A stretch of DNA of 64,000 nucleotides, taken from PKWO01 sp036384915. Lineage in GTDB: Bacteria; Pseudomonadota; Gammaproteobacteria; Burkholderiales; Burkholderiaceae_D. Every line of letters starts with the position of its first letter. The first letter of the stretch is position 1. The notes beneath the pieces are model-generated. The model did not search any database and had not been told where the DNA came from. It saw only the letters and a list, made by a program, of their open reading frames with translations. Shown here piece by piece: positions 42,421-51,350 of this stretch. The position numbers were made by a program, and so were the translations under genes. The DNA lies in NCBI GenBank assembly GCA_036384915.1, contig DASVLJ010000074.1:1-64000 (forward strand), given 5' to 3'.

Positions 42421-44472
42421 ATGGCCAAGGACCCCTACCGCTACTTCCGCGTCGAAGCGGCCGACCTGCTGCAGCAGATGTCGCGCGCCGCGCTAGACCT
42501 GGACCAGGACGGTACTGGCAATGCGGCGATGCGCCTGCTGCGCACCGCGCATACGCTGAAGGGTGCGGCACGCGTGGTCCGCATGGCCGTCATGGCCGAC
42601 CAGGCGCATCAGGTCGAGGAGGTGTTGACCCCCTTCAGGGAAGGCGGGGCCGTGCCGCGCGAACAGGTAGACCGCGTGCTGGCCACGCTCGACGCCATGT
42701 CGGCGGCGCTGGCCGCGCTGGCGCCGCCCGAATCCCCCTCCGAACCTCAACCGGGGCCGCAATCCGGGCAGCCCGAACCTCGCGTAAAAGTGGCCGCCCC
42801 TGCCCGCAGGCATGAAACGGAAGCGCCGCGCCTGGCTCGCGCCGATGTGGCCGAAGTCGCAACCGTGCTCGAAGGCCTGGGCGAGATCGGCAATGAGCTG
42901 GAGACGCTACGCCGCGCCGACGAGGGCCTGGGCCGGCTGCGCGCCGTGTCGCGCCAGCTGGGCCAGCAGGCACGCGCGCATGCGCTGACGCCGGCGCGGC
43001 TCGATGCCCTGGCAGTCGAATTGCAGGCTGTCACGGAGCAAGTCGAACGCACGCTGGCGCAGGGCATGGACCGCGCGCGACGCGAACTGGCCGCCACGCG
43101 CGACGCGGCCCAGCGCCTGCGCCTGGTGCCGGTGGCCGATATTTTCCACGCGCTGGAGCGAACGGCGCGCGATGCGGCGCACCAGTTAGGCAAGGAGGTG
43201 GTGTTCGAAGCGCATGGCGGCGACGTGCGCATCGAAGGCGCCGTACTCGATGCCGTGCAAGGCGCGCTGATCCAGCTGGTGCGCAATGCGGTCGCGCACG
43301 GCATCGAAGCGCCTGCGCAACGTCATGCCGTGGGCAAACCGGCGCAGGGCACCATCACCGTCGAAGTGACACGCCACGGCCACAGCGCGCATTTCATATG
43401 CCGCGACGACGGCGCGGGGCTCGATGCGGCCGCCGTACGCCGGGTGTTGAACGAACGCGGCCAGGCGGCAGGCGGCGACGATGCCGCCCTGTTCCGCCGC
43501 CTGCTCGAGGGCGGCACCTCGACTTCCGGCGCGCTCAGTGAAATCGCCGGACGCGGCATCGGCCTGAACCTGGTGGGCGAAGCCGTAAAGCAATTCAATG
43601 GCGAAGTCACCGCCGAAAGCCGGCCGGGCCAGGGCATGAGCGTCAGGCTCGCCATGCCCTTATCGCTGGCCGCGTTGCAGGTGCTGCTGGTGGAAGCCGG
43701 CGGCGCCGTGCTGGCGCTACCGCTCGACACGGTGCTGCGCACGTTGCGCCTGACCGCTTCGGACTTGGTGCACCTGCCTGAGGGCGATGCCGTGGTGTAC
43801 GAAGGCGAGCAGGTGCCGCTGATCCATCTGGGCAAGGCCGCGGCGGCGCAACGAGCGCTCACCGTGGTTCTGGTGCGGCGGCGCGAGGGCAGGATCGCCG
43901 TCGCCGTGGAGCGCCTGGCCGGCATGGAACGCGTGGTGCTGCAGCCACTGCCGGCGCTGGCGCCGGCGCAAGCCACCGTGCTGGGCCTCTATCTCGACCT
44001 GGAAGGCAACCCGTGCCTGGTGCTCGACCCGGAGCGCTTCGATACGCAGGCGCGGCGGGCTACCGCGCCGGGGCCTGTGCGGGAACGCAAGCCGATCCTG
44101 ATCGTCGACGATTCGCTGACCACGCGCATGCTCGAATCGAGCATCCTGGAGTCGGCCGGCTATGCGGTCGAGATGGCCGCTTCGGCCGAAGAAGGCCTGG
44201 CCATGGCGGGCCGGCAATCCTATGCGCTGTTCCTGGTCGACGTGGAAATGCCTGGCATGGACGGCTTTGCCTTTGTTGAACGTACGCGCGCCGATGCGCG
44301 GCTGCGGCAAACGCCGTGTATCCTGGTCAGCTCGCGCAACGCGGCGGAGGATTTCGCGCGCGGCCGCGAAGCCGGCGCCGCCGATTACATCGTCAAGGGC
44401 GAATTCGACCAGGCACGCTTCCTGCTGCGCGTGGCGCAGTTGGTGAACTTGGAGGAACAGGAGCAATCATGA
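42421..44472 (+). CDS. Hybrid CheA kinase with receiver (WspE-like)
   Basis: This is the central kinase of the pathway, 683 residues. The Hpt domain holds the phosphorylated His44 in LRTAHTLKGAARVV. After a Pro-rich linker come the ATPase boxes: LIQLVRNAVAHGIEAPAQRH (N box), CRDDGAGLD (G1) and GRGIGLNLVGEAV (G2). A CheW-like regulatory domain follows, then a receiver from about residue 557 (ILIVDDSLTTRMLE; FLVDVEMPGMDGF with the acceptor Asp; ILVSSRN). The receiver may act as a phosphate sink or feed later relay steps. Overlaps cheB by four bases. Confidence 0.93.
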   Translation: MAKDPYRYFRVEAADLLQQMSRAALDLDQDGTGNAAMRLLRTAHTLKGAARVVRMAVMADQAHQVEEVLTPFREGGAVPREQVDRVLATLDAMSAALAALAPPESPSEPQPGPQSGQPEPRVKVAAPARRHETEAPRLARADVAEVATVLEGLGEIGNELETLRRADEGLGRLRAVSRQLGQQARAHALTPARLDALAVELQAVTEQVERTLAQGMDRARRELAATRDAAQRLRLVPVADIFHALERTARDAAHQLGKEVVFEAHGGDVRIEGAVLDAVQGALIQLVRNAVAHGIEAPAQRHAVGKPAQGTITVEVTRHGHSAHFICRDDGAGLDAAAVRRVLNERGQAAGGDDAALFRRLLEGGTSTSGALSEIAGRGIGLNLVGEAVKQFNGEVTAESRPGQGMSVRLAMPLSLAALQVLLVEAGGAVLALPLDTVLRTLRLTASDLVHLPEGDAVVYEGEQVPLIHLGKAAAAQRALTVVLVRRREGRIAVAVERLAGMERVVLQPLPALAPAQATVLGLYLDLEGNPCLVLDPERFDTQARRATAPGPVRERKPILIVDDSLTTRMLESSILESAGYAVEMAASAEEGLAMAGRQSYALFLVDVEMPGMDGFAFVERTRADARLRQTPCILVSSRNAAEDFARGREAGAADYIVKGEFDQARFLLRVAQLVNLEEQEQS

Positions 44473-45530
44473 GCCGTCTGCGTGTGCTGGTGGTGGAGGA
44501 TTCGCTGACAGTGCGGCGCCGCCTGTGCGAAGTGCTGGAAGCCGAGCCCGACCTTGAGGTGGTCGGCGAGGCCGAAGATGGCCAGCGCGCCATCGAACTG
44601 TGCCTGGCCTTGAAACCCGACGTGATCACGCTCGACATGATGCTGCCGGTCATGAGCGGCCTGGCCGCCACAGAATACCTGATGGCATATTGCCCCACGC
44701 CCATACTCGTGGTGTCGTCCTCGGTCAACCGCGGCGAACTGTTCAAGACCTACGAGGCGCTGGCCGCCGGGGCCGTCGAAGTCATGGAAAAGCCGCGCCC
44801 GAACGAACCCGAAGGGGAATGGGAACGCCAGTTCGTTTCCATGGTCAAAATCGTTGCACGGGTCAAGGTGGTCACCCACCTGCGCGGCCGGCGTGCTCCG
44901 CACCCCGCGCAGGTGGGCAATGGCCATGCCTTGGCCGCACAGGAAGCGGCGGCCAAGCCGCATGACTTGCGCGGCCCGTGCAGGCTGATTGCGATCGGTA
45001 CCTCCACCGGCGGCCCCGGCGCCCTGGTTGAAGTGCTGCGCGCCCTGCCGCCCAATTTCCGCATTCCCATCCTGTTCGTCATCCACATCAGCGAACCCTT
45101 CGGCTCCACCTTCGCCGACTGGCTCGACAGCCAGACCGAGCACCGCGTGCATATCGCCTATGACGGCGAAGACGTGCCGCGCAACGGCGTGGTAATGGCG
45201 CCGCCGAACCGCCACCTGATCGTGCGCGACCGCAAGCTGCTGCTCTCCGACGGGCCGGAACGCCATTCCTGCCGCCCCTCGGTCGATGTGCTGTTCGACT
45301 CGGTGGCACGGGAATACGGCGCCACTGCCGCCGCCGCCATTCTGACCGGCATGGGCCAGGACGGCGCGCGCGGCTTGCTGGCCGTGCGCGAGGCCGGCGG
45401 CCTCACCGTCGCGCAGGACGAAGCCAGTTCCGTGGTCTACGGCATGCCGCGCGAAGCGGCGCAGATCGGCGCGGCGCAAAAGGTGCTGCCGCTCTCCGAA
45501 ATCGGCGCCGCCCTGGCATCACTGGGCTGA
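44469..45530 (+). CDS. Chemotaxis methylesterase CheB (WspF-like)
   Basis: CheB removes receptor methyl groups when its receiver is phosphorylated. The 353-residue protein has a receiver (RVLVVEDSLTVRRRLCEVLE; VITLDMMLPVMSG) and a C-terminal methylesterase with catalytic Ser (AIGTSTGGPG), His (FVIHISEPFG) and Asp (LTGMGQDGARGLL). GHRPS-type substrate loop is seen as HSCRPSVDVLFDSVA. The start at 44469 overlaps the cheA stop, so the longer frame from 44316 is rejected. Confidence 0.95.
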   Translation: MSRLRVLVVEDSLTVRRRLCEVLEAEPDLEVVGEAEDGQRAIELCLALKPDVITLDMMLPVMSGLAATEYLMAYCPTPILVVSSSVNRGELFKTYEALAAGAVEVMEKPRPNEPEGEWERQFVSMVKIVARVKVVTHLRGRRAPHPAQVGNGHALAAQEAAAKPHDLRGPCRLIAIGTSTGGPGALVEVLRALPPNFRIPILFVIHISEPFGSTFADWLDSQTEHRVHIAYDGEDVPRNGVVMAPPNRHLIVRDRKLLLSDGPERHSCRPSVDVLFDSVAREYGATAAAAILTGMGQDGARGLLAVREAGGLTVAQDEASSVVYGMPREAAQIGAAQKVLPLSEIGAALASLG

Positions 45531-45556
45531 TCATTGGGTCGATACATTGCGCTGAC

Positions 45557-47725
45557 ATGGCTACGGACAAGCACATCCTCATCGTCGACGACAGCCTGAC
45601 CGTCCGTTCGGACCTGCAGGAAGCCTTCGTCGAGGCCGGCATGGCGACACTGGCTTGCGCCACCGGCGCCGAGGCGCGCACGGCACTCGAGAGCGGGCAC
45701 GTCGGGCTGATGGTATTGGACGTGCAATTGCCCGATGCCGACGGCATCGATCTGCTGCGCGAATTGCGCGCCGATGCGCGCTTTGCCGATCTGCCGGTCC
45801 TGATCCTGTCCACCGAGGCCGACGTGCGCGACCGCATACGCGGCTTGACCACCGGCTCCAACGATTACGTCGGCAAGCCCTACGACCGCGACTACGTGAT
45901 CCTGCGCGCGCAGGAACTGCTCAGCCCGCGCAGCGCCGAAGAACCGCAAGGGCGCACTGGCGTGCTGGTGATCGACGACAGCGTCACTTTCCGTGAGCAA
46001 CTGGGCGAACTGCTGGCACAACAGCAGTTCGCCGTGCGCTTCGCCGACAGCGGCGAGGAAGGCTTGAAAAGCGCCGCCCTGCACCGCCCGGCTGCCGTGG
46101 TGGTAGACGGCCAGTTGCCCGGTATCGACGGCGCAACCGTGATCCGCAAGCTGCGCCTGGACGCCGCGCTGCGCGACACCATCTGCATCCTTCTGACCGG
46201 CTCGGAAGACCGCGGCGCCGAATTGCGCGCGCTCGATGCCGGCGCCGACGCCTTCGTCACCAAGGATGAAGACCTCGACATGGTGCTGGCGCGCGTCACC
46301 GCCGCCCTGCGCAAGGCCAGGCGCAGCGAACATGGCGACACGGCAAGCCTGCATGCGCCCAAGCGCATCCTGGCGGTGGACGACAGCATGACTTACCTGC
46401 AGACCTTGAACGACATCCTGGGCGGCGAGGGCTACGACGTGATCCTGGCCCACTCGGGCGAAGAGGCGCTGGCCATGCTGGCGGTGCAGAGCGTGGATTG
46501 CATCCTGCTCGACCGCCTGATGCCGGGCATGGGCGGCACCGAGGCCTGCCGCCTCTTGAAGTCCTCCCCGAGCACGCGCGACATCCCCCTGATCATGCTG
46601 ACGGCGATGGAAGACCGCGAAGCCATGATCGAAGGCTTGAGCACGGGCGCCGACGACTACGTGCTGAAATCCTTCGAGCTCGACGTGCTGAAGGCGCGCG
46701 TGCGCGCCCAATTGCGGCGCAAACAGTTCGAGGATGAAAGCCGGCGCATCCGCAACGAGCTGATGAACAAGGAGCTGGAAGCGGCCGAAGCGCGCGCCGC
46801 GCGCGAACTGGCGCAGAGCCGCGCCGAGCTGCTGTCCATCCTGGAGCAGAAGAACCTCGACCTGCAAAAGGCCAACAGCCAATTGACCGAGCGCCAGGCC
46901 GAGATCGCGGAAAAAAACCTGCAGCTCGAAGAAGCCAGCCGCATGAAATCGGAATTCCTGTCCAACATGTCACACGAATTGCGCACGCCCTTGAACGCCA
47001 TCATCGGCTTTTCCGAGGTGCTCAAGGACGGCATGTTCGGCGAACTGACATCGCGCCAGAAGGAATATATCGGCGAAGTGTTCAGCAGCGGCCAGCATCT
47101 GCTGTCGCTGATCAACGATATCCTCGACCTGTCCAAGGTCGAGGCCGGCATGATGACGCTCGACCCTTCCGACATCGAGCTCAATGAATTCCTCGACACC
47201 ACCTTGAGCATCGTGCGCGAGCGCGCCCTGAAGGCCCAGGTGACGCTCGAATTCCTGCCCTGCGCCGATCCGCCGTTCGGCGGCAGGCTGTGGGCCGATG
47301 CGCGCAAGCTCAAGCAGATCGTCTACAACATGCTGTCGAACGCGGTCAAGTTTTCCGGGCCCGGCGGCGCGGTGCGGCTGGAATTGCAAGCCGTGCCGCG
47401 CGCGGCGGCGCACCTGCGGCCCGAGCCGGGCTGGGCGGCGCGCATGCTCGACCCGCCCGCCGGCAAAACGCCGCAATTCCTGCAGATCCGCGTCAGCGAC
47501 GAAGGCATAGGCATGGCCGAGACGGACTTGCCCAACCTGTTCCAATCGTTCCGCCAGCTGGGCGACGCCCTGACGCGCCAGCACGAAGGCACCGGCCTCG
47601 GCCTGGCCCTGGTCATGCGCTTGGTGCAATTGCATGGCGGCACCGTGGGCGTGGAAAGCGCGCCGGGCAAGGGTACGCGCTTTTCGGTGTGGCTGCCCTG
47701 GTACGAGAGCGGCGAAATGGCGTAA
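45557..47725 (+). CDS. Hybrid histidine kinase with three N-terminal receivers
   Basis: This cytoplasmic protein of 722 residues has no membrane segment. Three receiver domains come in series, at about 5-122, 135-250 and 270-388. Acceptor Asp motifs are VLDVQLPDADG, VVDGQLPGIDG and LLDRLMPGMGG. A coiled coil (LMNKELEAAEARAARELAQS) leads to a HisKA dimerisation domain with SHELRTPLNAIIGF at about 475, and a HATPase with DEGIGMAETDLPNLF and GTGLGLALVMRLV. It lies 26 bases after cheB. It probably receives phosphate from the CheA and passes signals on; no GGDEF output is present. Confidence 0.92.
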   Translation: MATDKHILIVDDSLTVRSDLQEAFVEAGMATLACATGAEARTALESGHVGLMVLDVQLPDADGIDLLRELRADARFADLPVLILSTEADVRDRIRGLTTGSNDYVGKPYDRDYVILRAQELLSPRSAEEPQGRTGVLVIDDSVTFREQLGELLAQQQFAVRFADSGEEGLKSAALHRPAAVVVDGQLPGIDGATVIRKLRLDAALRDTICILLTGSEDRGAELRALDAGADAFVTKDEDLDMVLARVTAALRKARRSEHGDTASLHAPKRILAVDDSMTYLQTLNDILGGEGYDVILAHSGEEALAMLAVQSVDCILLDRLMPGMGGTEACRLLKSSPSTRDIPLIMLTAMEDREAMIEGLSTGADDYVLKSFELDVLKARVRAQLRRKQFEDESRRIRNELMNKELEAAEARAARELAQSRAELLSILEQKNLDLQKANSQLTERQAEIAEKNLQLEEASRMKSEFLSNMSHELRTPLNAIIGFSEVLKDGMFGELTSRQKEYIGEVFSSGQHLLSLINDILDLSKVEAGMMTLDPSDIELNEFLDTTLSIVRERALKAQVTLEFLPCADPPFGGRLWADARKLKQIVYNMLSNAVKFSGPGGAVRLELQAVPRAAAHLRPEPGWAARMLDPPAGKTPQFLQIRVSDEGIGMAETDLPNLFQSFRQLGDALTRQHEGTGLGLALVMRLVQLHGGTVGVESAPGKGTRFSVWLPWYESGEMA

Positions 47726-47751
47726 ACTGTGATGACTATGGAACGCTAAAC

Positions 47752-48120
47752 ATGGCCCGCATACTCGTCGTCGAAGATTCCCCGACCAACATGATGTTGA
47801 CGGTCGACATCCTGGAACATGCCGGCCACACCGTGCTGCAGGCCGAACGCGCCGACCGCGGCCTCGACATCGCGGCACACGACCTGCCCGACCTGGTCTT
47901 GATGGATATCCAGTTGCCCGACATGGACGGCATGACCGCCACGCGCGTCTTGAAGGCCGACCCGCGCACCTGCCATATCCCCGTCATCGCGCTCACGGCG
48001 TCAGCCATGAAGGGCGACCGCGAACGCATCCTCGAAGCCGGTTGCGACGGCTATATCGAAAAGCCGATCCGTTACAAGGAATTCCTGGCTGAGGTGGAAA
48101 GGATGGCGGGGAAGACCTAA
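47752..48120 (+). CDS. Single-domain response regulator (DivK/CheY-like)
   Basis: A 122-residue receiver with all catalytic residues: EDSPTNMM (acidic pair), LMDIQLPDMDGMTA (acceptor Asp), IALTASAMKGD (Thr/Ser) and GYIEKPIRYKEF (Lys). There is no output domain, so it must act through protein contact or as a phosphorelay shuttle, as DivK does. It lies 26 bases after the triple-receiver kinase and is the last gene of the operon. Confidence 0.95.
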   Translation: MARILVVEDSPTNMMLTVDILEHAGHTVLQAERADRGLDIAAHDLPDLVLMDIQLPDMDGMTATRVLKADPRTCHIPVIALTASAMKGDRERILEAGCDGYIEKPIRYKEFLAEVERMAGKT

Positions 48121-48209
48121 GCTCAAAAAATTTGAATCCGTATCGCGCGGCCGTCCGTATATCTTCCAAACCGCCAATTGCTCCCCAAGGGCGTCAGTGA
48201 CGCCTCGGG

Positions 48210-48231
48210 CCTCGCCCGCAAGCGGGAGAGG
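48210..48231. repeat. CCTCGCCCGC palindromic repeat
   Basis: CCTCGCCCGC, AA, GCGGGAGAGG: a hairpin copy of the CCCCTC-type family in the 166-base gap between the receiver gene and the DUF3034 gene. Confidence 0.6.
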
Positions 48232-48286
48232 GCAGCAAGCGCGGTTGACTCCAGAAAATCAATGACGTTTTACTACGGGACACGCG

Positions 48287-49195
48287 ATGACACCATTGCA
48301 TGCAAAGCTATTCGCCTGCGCCACTCTGGCGCTGGCGGCACAGACAGCGCAGGCCGACGACGCTGCGCCGACCTGGAAACCCGATATGGGCAAGCTATTG
48401 GCCACCGGCGGCGTTTCCACGGTGGAAGGCGCGGCGGGCGGCGGCATCACGCCGTGGGCGCTGATCGGCGGCTACGGCACGCGCGATAGTTACGGCGCCA
48501 ACGTGCACGACACGGATATCAGCACGCAAGACTTCCGTCTCAATACCTACGGCGTCGAAGCCGGCATCGCCGACCGCGTGGAATTATCGATCGCGCGGCA
48601 AGACTTCAAGGCCACCGATGGCCCCCTGAACGGCTTGAAGGTGACGCAAAACATCGTCGGCGTGAAAGTCAAGCTCGTCGGCGACGCCGTATACGACCAG
48701 GATAGCTGGCTGCCGCAAATCGCCGTCGGTGCGGAGTACAAGCGCAACAATGGTTTCTCCGGCTTGCTCAACGTGCCGGTAACGGCGCTGGGCGCGAAGA
48801 GGACTTCAGGCACGGATTATTACATCTCCGCCACCAGGATATTCCTCGACCAAAGCATCCTGGCCAACGTGACGCTGCGCGAAACGGAGGCGAACCAAAT
48901 GGGCTTGCTCGGTTTCGGCGGCGATTTGCACGACAACTACCGCGCCGAACTTGAAGGTTCGCTGGCCTACCTGTTGACGAAGAACTGGGTGATCGGCGCC
49001 GAATACCGCGAAAAGCCGCACAACCTCTCGGTCGACAACGAGCGCGCCTATTACGATGCCTTCGTCGCCTGGTTCCCGTGCAAGAACGCTTCCGTCACGC
49101 TGGCCTACGCCAACCTCGGCAGCATCGTGGCCCCTGTCACGGGCAACAACAGCACGCAATCGGGCGTGTATCTTTCGCTGCAAGCCGGTTTTTGA
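48287..49195 (+). CDS. DUF3034 outer-membrane-type protein
   Basis: This 302-residue secreted protein has a signal peptide (FACATLALAAQTAQA, then DDAAPTWK). The mature part is rich in alternating strands (GKLLATGGVSTVEGAAGGGITPW; YGVEAGIADRVELSIARQDF; YRAELEGSLAYLL) and ends LSLQAGF, with the C-terminal Phe of outer-membrane beta barrels. It matches the DUF3034 family, whose function is unknown. The secreted haemoglobin gene follows after 19 bases, suggesting a shared operon. Confidence 0.85.
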   Translation: MTPLHAKLFACATLALAAQTAQADDAAPTWKPDMGKLLATGGVSTVEGAAGGGITPWALIGGYGTRDSYGANVHDTDISTQDFRLNTYGVEAGIADRVELSIARQDFKATDGPLNGLKVTQNIVGVKVKLVGDAVYDQDSWLPQIAVGAEYKRNNGFSGLLNVPVTALGAKRTSGTDYYISATRIFLDQSILANVTLRETEANQMGLLGFGGDLHDNYRAELEGSLAYLLTKNWVIGAEYREKPHNLSVDNERAYYDAFVAWFPCKNASVTLAYANLGSIVAPVTGNNSTQSGVYLSLQAGF

Positions 49196-49214
49196 TTACA
49201 GGTAAGGAGACATC

Positions 49215-49640
49215 ATGAAATTCCAGTATTTGATCGCAGCCCTGGCTTTCGCCGGCACCGTTCACGCGCAAGCTGTTGCAACCGACGACAGCATGTTCCA
49301 GGATTTTGGCGGCAAGCCAGGCATCTCCAAGGTCATCGACGACTTCCTCGGCATCTGGCAAGGCGATGCGCGCATCAGCGGCGCACTGCAGGACGCCGAC
49401 GTGGAGCGGCTCAGCGCCTTGCTCAAGGAGCAGTTCACGCAATTGACGGGCGGCCCCGCCGTCTATAGCGGCAGGGACATGAAATCGGCGCACCAGGACA
49501 TGGGCTTGCATAACGCGGACTTCAATGCGCTGGCCGAGGATTTGCAGAAGGCCATGGACCAGAACCATGTGCCGGCAAGGGCGCAGAACAAGCTGCTGGG
49601 GAAGCTGGCGCCAATGGAGAAGCAGATTGTGACGAAGTAA
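49215..49640 (+). CDS. Exported group 1 truncated haemoglobin
   Basis: This 141-residue protein has a signal peptide (MKFQYLIAALAFAGTVHAQ) and then a group 1 truncated globin: MFQDFGGKPGISKVIDDFLGI (helix B start) and SAHQDMGLHNADFNALAEDL with the proximal His in helix F. Most truncated globins are cytosolic, so export is notable. It could bind oxygen or NO, or carry haem in the periplasm. AAGGAG lies upstream of the ATG. It is paired with the DUF3034 gene. Confidence 0.88.
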   Translation: MKFQYLIAALAFAGTVHAQAVATDDSMFQDFGGKPGISKVIDDFLGIWQGDARISGALQDADVERLSALLKEQFTQLTGGPAVYSGRDMKSAHQDMGLHNADFNALAEDLQKAMDQNHVPARAQNKLLGKLAPMEKQIVTK

Positions 49641-49649
49641 TTCGGCGCG

Positions 49650-49679
49650 CTCCTCTCGCTCGCCTTCCTGCGAGGGGAG
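49650..49679 (+). terminator. Hairpin after the globin gene
   Basis: CTCCTCTCGC and GCGAGGGGAG pair across a 10-base loop, starting ten bases after the stop. There is no uninterrupted T tract, so termination efficiency is uncertain. The stem resembles the CCCCTC repeat family. Confidence 0.4.
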
Positions 49680-49817
49680 TTCTGCTGACCGTCGATGATA
49701 TGGCCCAAAGCGTGTGGGGTCAAAATAAATATGAAATAAAACTACATATTCAACCGAACCTCTTTCCGAAAATTCATCAAAATCAGCATTATTACTAGAA
49801 AAAATCAAAAGTTCGCT

Positions 49818-49848
49818 TTGAACAAAGCTATTGCAGGATATGTATAAT
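49818..49848 (+). promoter_or_regulatory. Possible promoter of the amylase gene
   Basis: TTGAAC and a perfect TATAAT are separated by 19 bases, slightly longer than optimal, in an AT-rich stretch. The TATAAT ends 31 bases before the ATG of the GH13 gene. Confidence 0.45.
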
Positions 49849-49879
49849 AACTACATTCAACAACATATCGAGACAAAGC

Positions 49880-51217
49880 ATGAAGCTCCTGGCTCCCGTC
49901 CTGCTTTCCCTGTTCGCCGTCCTTCCCGCCTTCGCCCAGCAAACCACCACCGTCGTCCACCCCGCCTGGAGCGAAAACGCCGCCATCTATGAAGCCAACA
50001 TCCGCCAGTATTCGCCCGAGGGCAGCTTCAAGGAATTCGAAAAGCATTTGCCGGAATTAAAGGCTATGGGTGTTGGCGTGATCTGGATCATGCCGATCAA
50101 CCCGATCGGCCAGGTCAACCGCAAGGGCACGCTTGGCAGCTATTACGCCGTGCGCGACTACACCGCCGTCAACCCGGAACTGGGCACGCCGGAGGATTTT
50201 CATCATCTGGTCAATGCGATCCATGCGCAAGGCATGAAGGTGATCATCGACTGGGTGGCCAATCACACAGCCTGGGACCACGACTGGGCCAAGACCCATC
50301 CCGACTATTATGTGCACGACGACAAGGGCAACTTCGTGCCGCCCGTGCCCGATTGGCATGACGTGATCAAGCTCGACTACCGCAACCTGCAACTGCGCGC
50401 CGCCATGATCGCCGCGATGAAGTACTGGGTGACCGATTACGACGTCGACGGCTTCCGTTGCGACGTGGCGGCCATGGTGCCGGTGGACTTCTGGAACGAG
50501 GCGCGCGCCGAGCTGGACCAGGTCAAACCGGTATTCATGCTGGCCGAGGCATTCGAGCCGGCCTTGCAGGAACATGCCTTCGACATGACCTATGGCTGGC
50601 AATTCAAGGACTTGTTCAACGGCATCGCGCAAGGCAAGAAGACGGTGGCCGATCTCGACGCCTACCTGAACGGTGAAGAGAAGCAATACAACCCGAATTC
50701 CTACCGCATGCTGCACATCACCAATCATGATCTCAATTCGTGGGAAGGCACGGAGTTCGACCGCCTGGGCGATGCCACCGAAACCTTCCTCGTGCTGTCG
50801 AACGTGATCAAGGGCATGCCGCTGATCTATTCGGGCCAGGAAGCCGGCAATCACAAGGCGCTGGCGTTCTTCGAGCGCGATCCCATCGAATGGAAGGATC
50901 ACAAGTTTCGCGGGCTCTACACCAAGCTGTTCCAGTTGAAGAAGACCAACAAGGCCTTGTGGAACGGTTTGTCCGGCGGGGAACTGGTGCGCGCGCACAC
51001 CACGAACGACAAAGCCGTGTTCGCCTTCACGCGCAGCAAGGATGGCAATGAAGTCATCGGCATTTTCAACCTGAGCAGCAAGCCGCAGACGGTGACGATT
51101 GCGGACAAGACGATGGCGGGCGGCTTCACCGATCCGATTTCGGGCACGGGCGTGGTGTTGCATTCACCCTTGAAGTTGAAGCTGATGCCTTGGGAGTATC
51201 GCGTCTACGCAAAATGA
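49880..51217 (+). CDS. Secreted GH13 alpha-amylase family protein
   Basis: This is an exported glycoside hydrolase of family 13, 445 residues with a signal peptide (LAPVLLSLFAVLPAFAQQ). The catalytic residues are visible in order: nucleophile Asp in VDGFRCDVAAMV, acid/base Glu in FMLAEAFEP and the transition-state Asp in ITNHDLNSW. IIDWVANHT is conserved region I. A C-terminal beta domain (VFAFTRSKDGNEVIGIFNLS) completes it. The substrate is probably an alpha-glucan, but the precise specificity cannot be read. The gene has its own AT-rich promoter region. Confidence 0.94.
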   Translation: MKLLAPVLLSLFAVLPAFAQQTTTVVHPAWSENAAIYEANIRQYSPEGSFKEFEKHLPELKAMGVGVIWIMPINPIGQVNRKGTLGSYYAVRDYTAVNPELGTPEDFHHLVNAIHAQGMKVIIDWVANHTAWDHDWAKTHPDYYVHDDKGNFVPPVPDWHDVIKLDYRNLQLRAAMIAAMKYWVTDYDVDGFRCDVAAMVPVDFWNEARAELDQVKPVFMLAEAFEPALQEHAFDMTYGWQFKDLFNGIAQGKKTVADLDAYLNGEEKQYNPNSYRMLHITNHDLNSWEGTEFDRLGDATETFLVLSNVIKGMPLIYSGQEAGNHKALAFFERDPIEWKDHKFRGLYTKLFQLKKTNKALWNGLSGGELVRAHTTNDKAVFAFTRSKDGNEVIGIFNLSSKPQTVTIADKTMAGGFTDPISGTGVVLHSPLKLKLMPWEYRVYAK

Positions 51218-51226
51218 GCGCGCCCC

Positions 51227-51347
51227 GTAGGTTGGGTTGAGCGCAGCGAAGCCCAACGCTGGGACGTTGAATCGACGCAGGTGTGAGATTTACCCTCGGA
51301 TGTCGGGCTTCGCTGCGCTCAGCGTAGCGAAGCCCGACCCAACCTAC
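51227..51347. repeat. GTAGGTTGGG-type inverted repeat element
   Basis: GTAGGTTGGGTTGAGCGCAG begins the element and GACCCAACCTAC ends it. Each end contains internal hairpins around GAAGCCC. It closely matches the copy at 52359-52483. The two copies lie on either side of the ylqF gene. Confidence 0.8.
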
Positions 51348-51350
51348 AAA

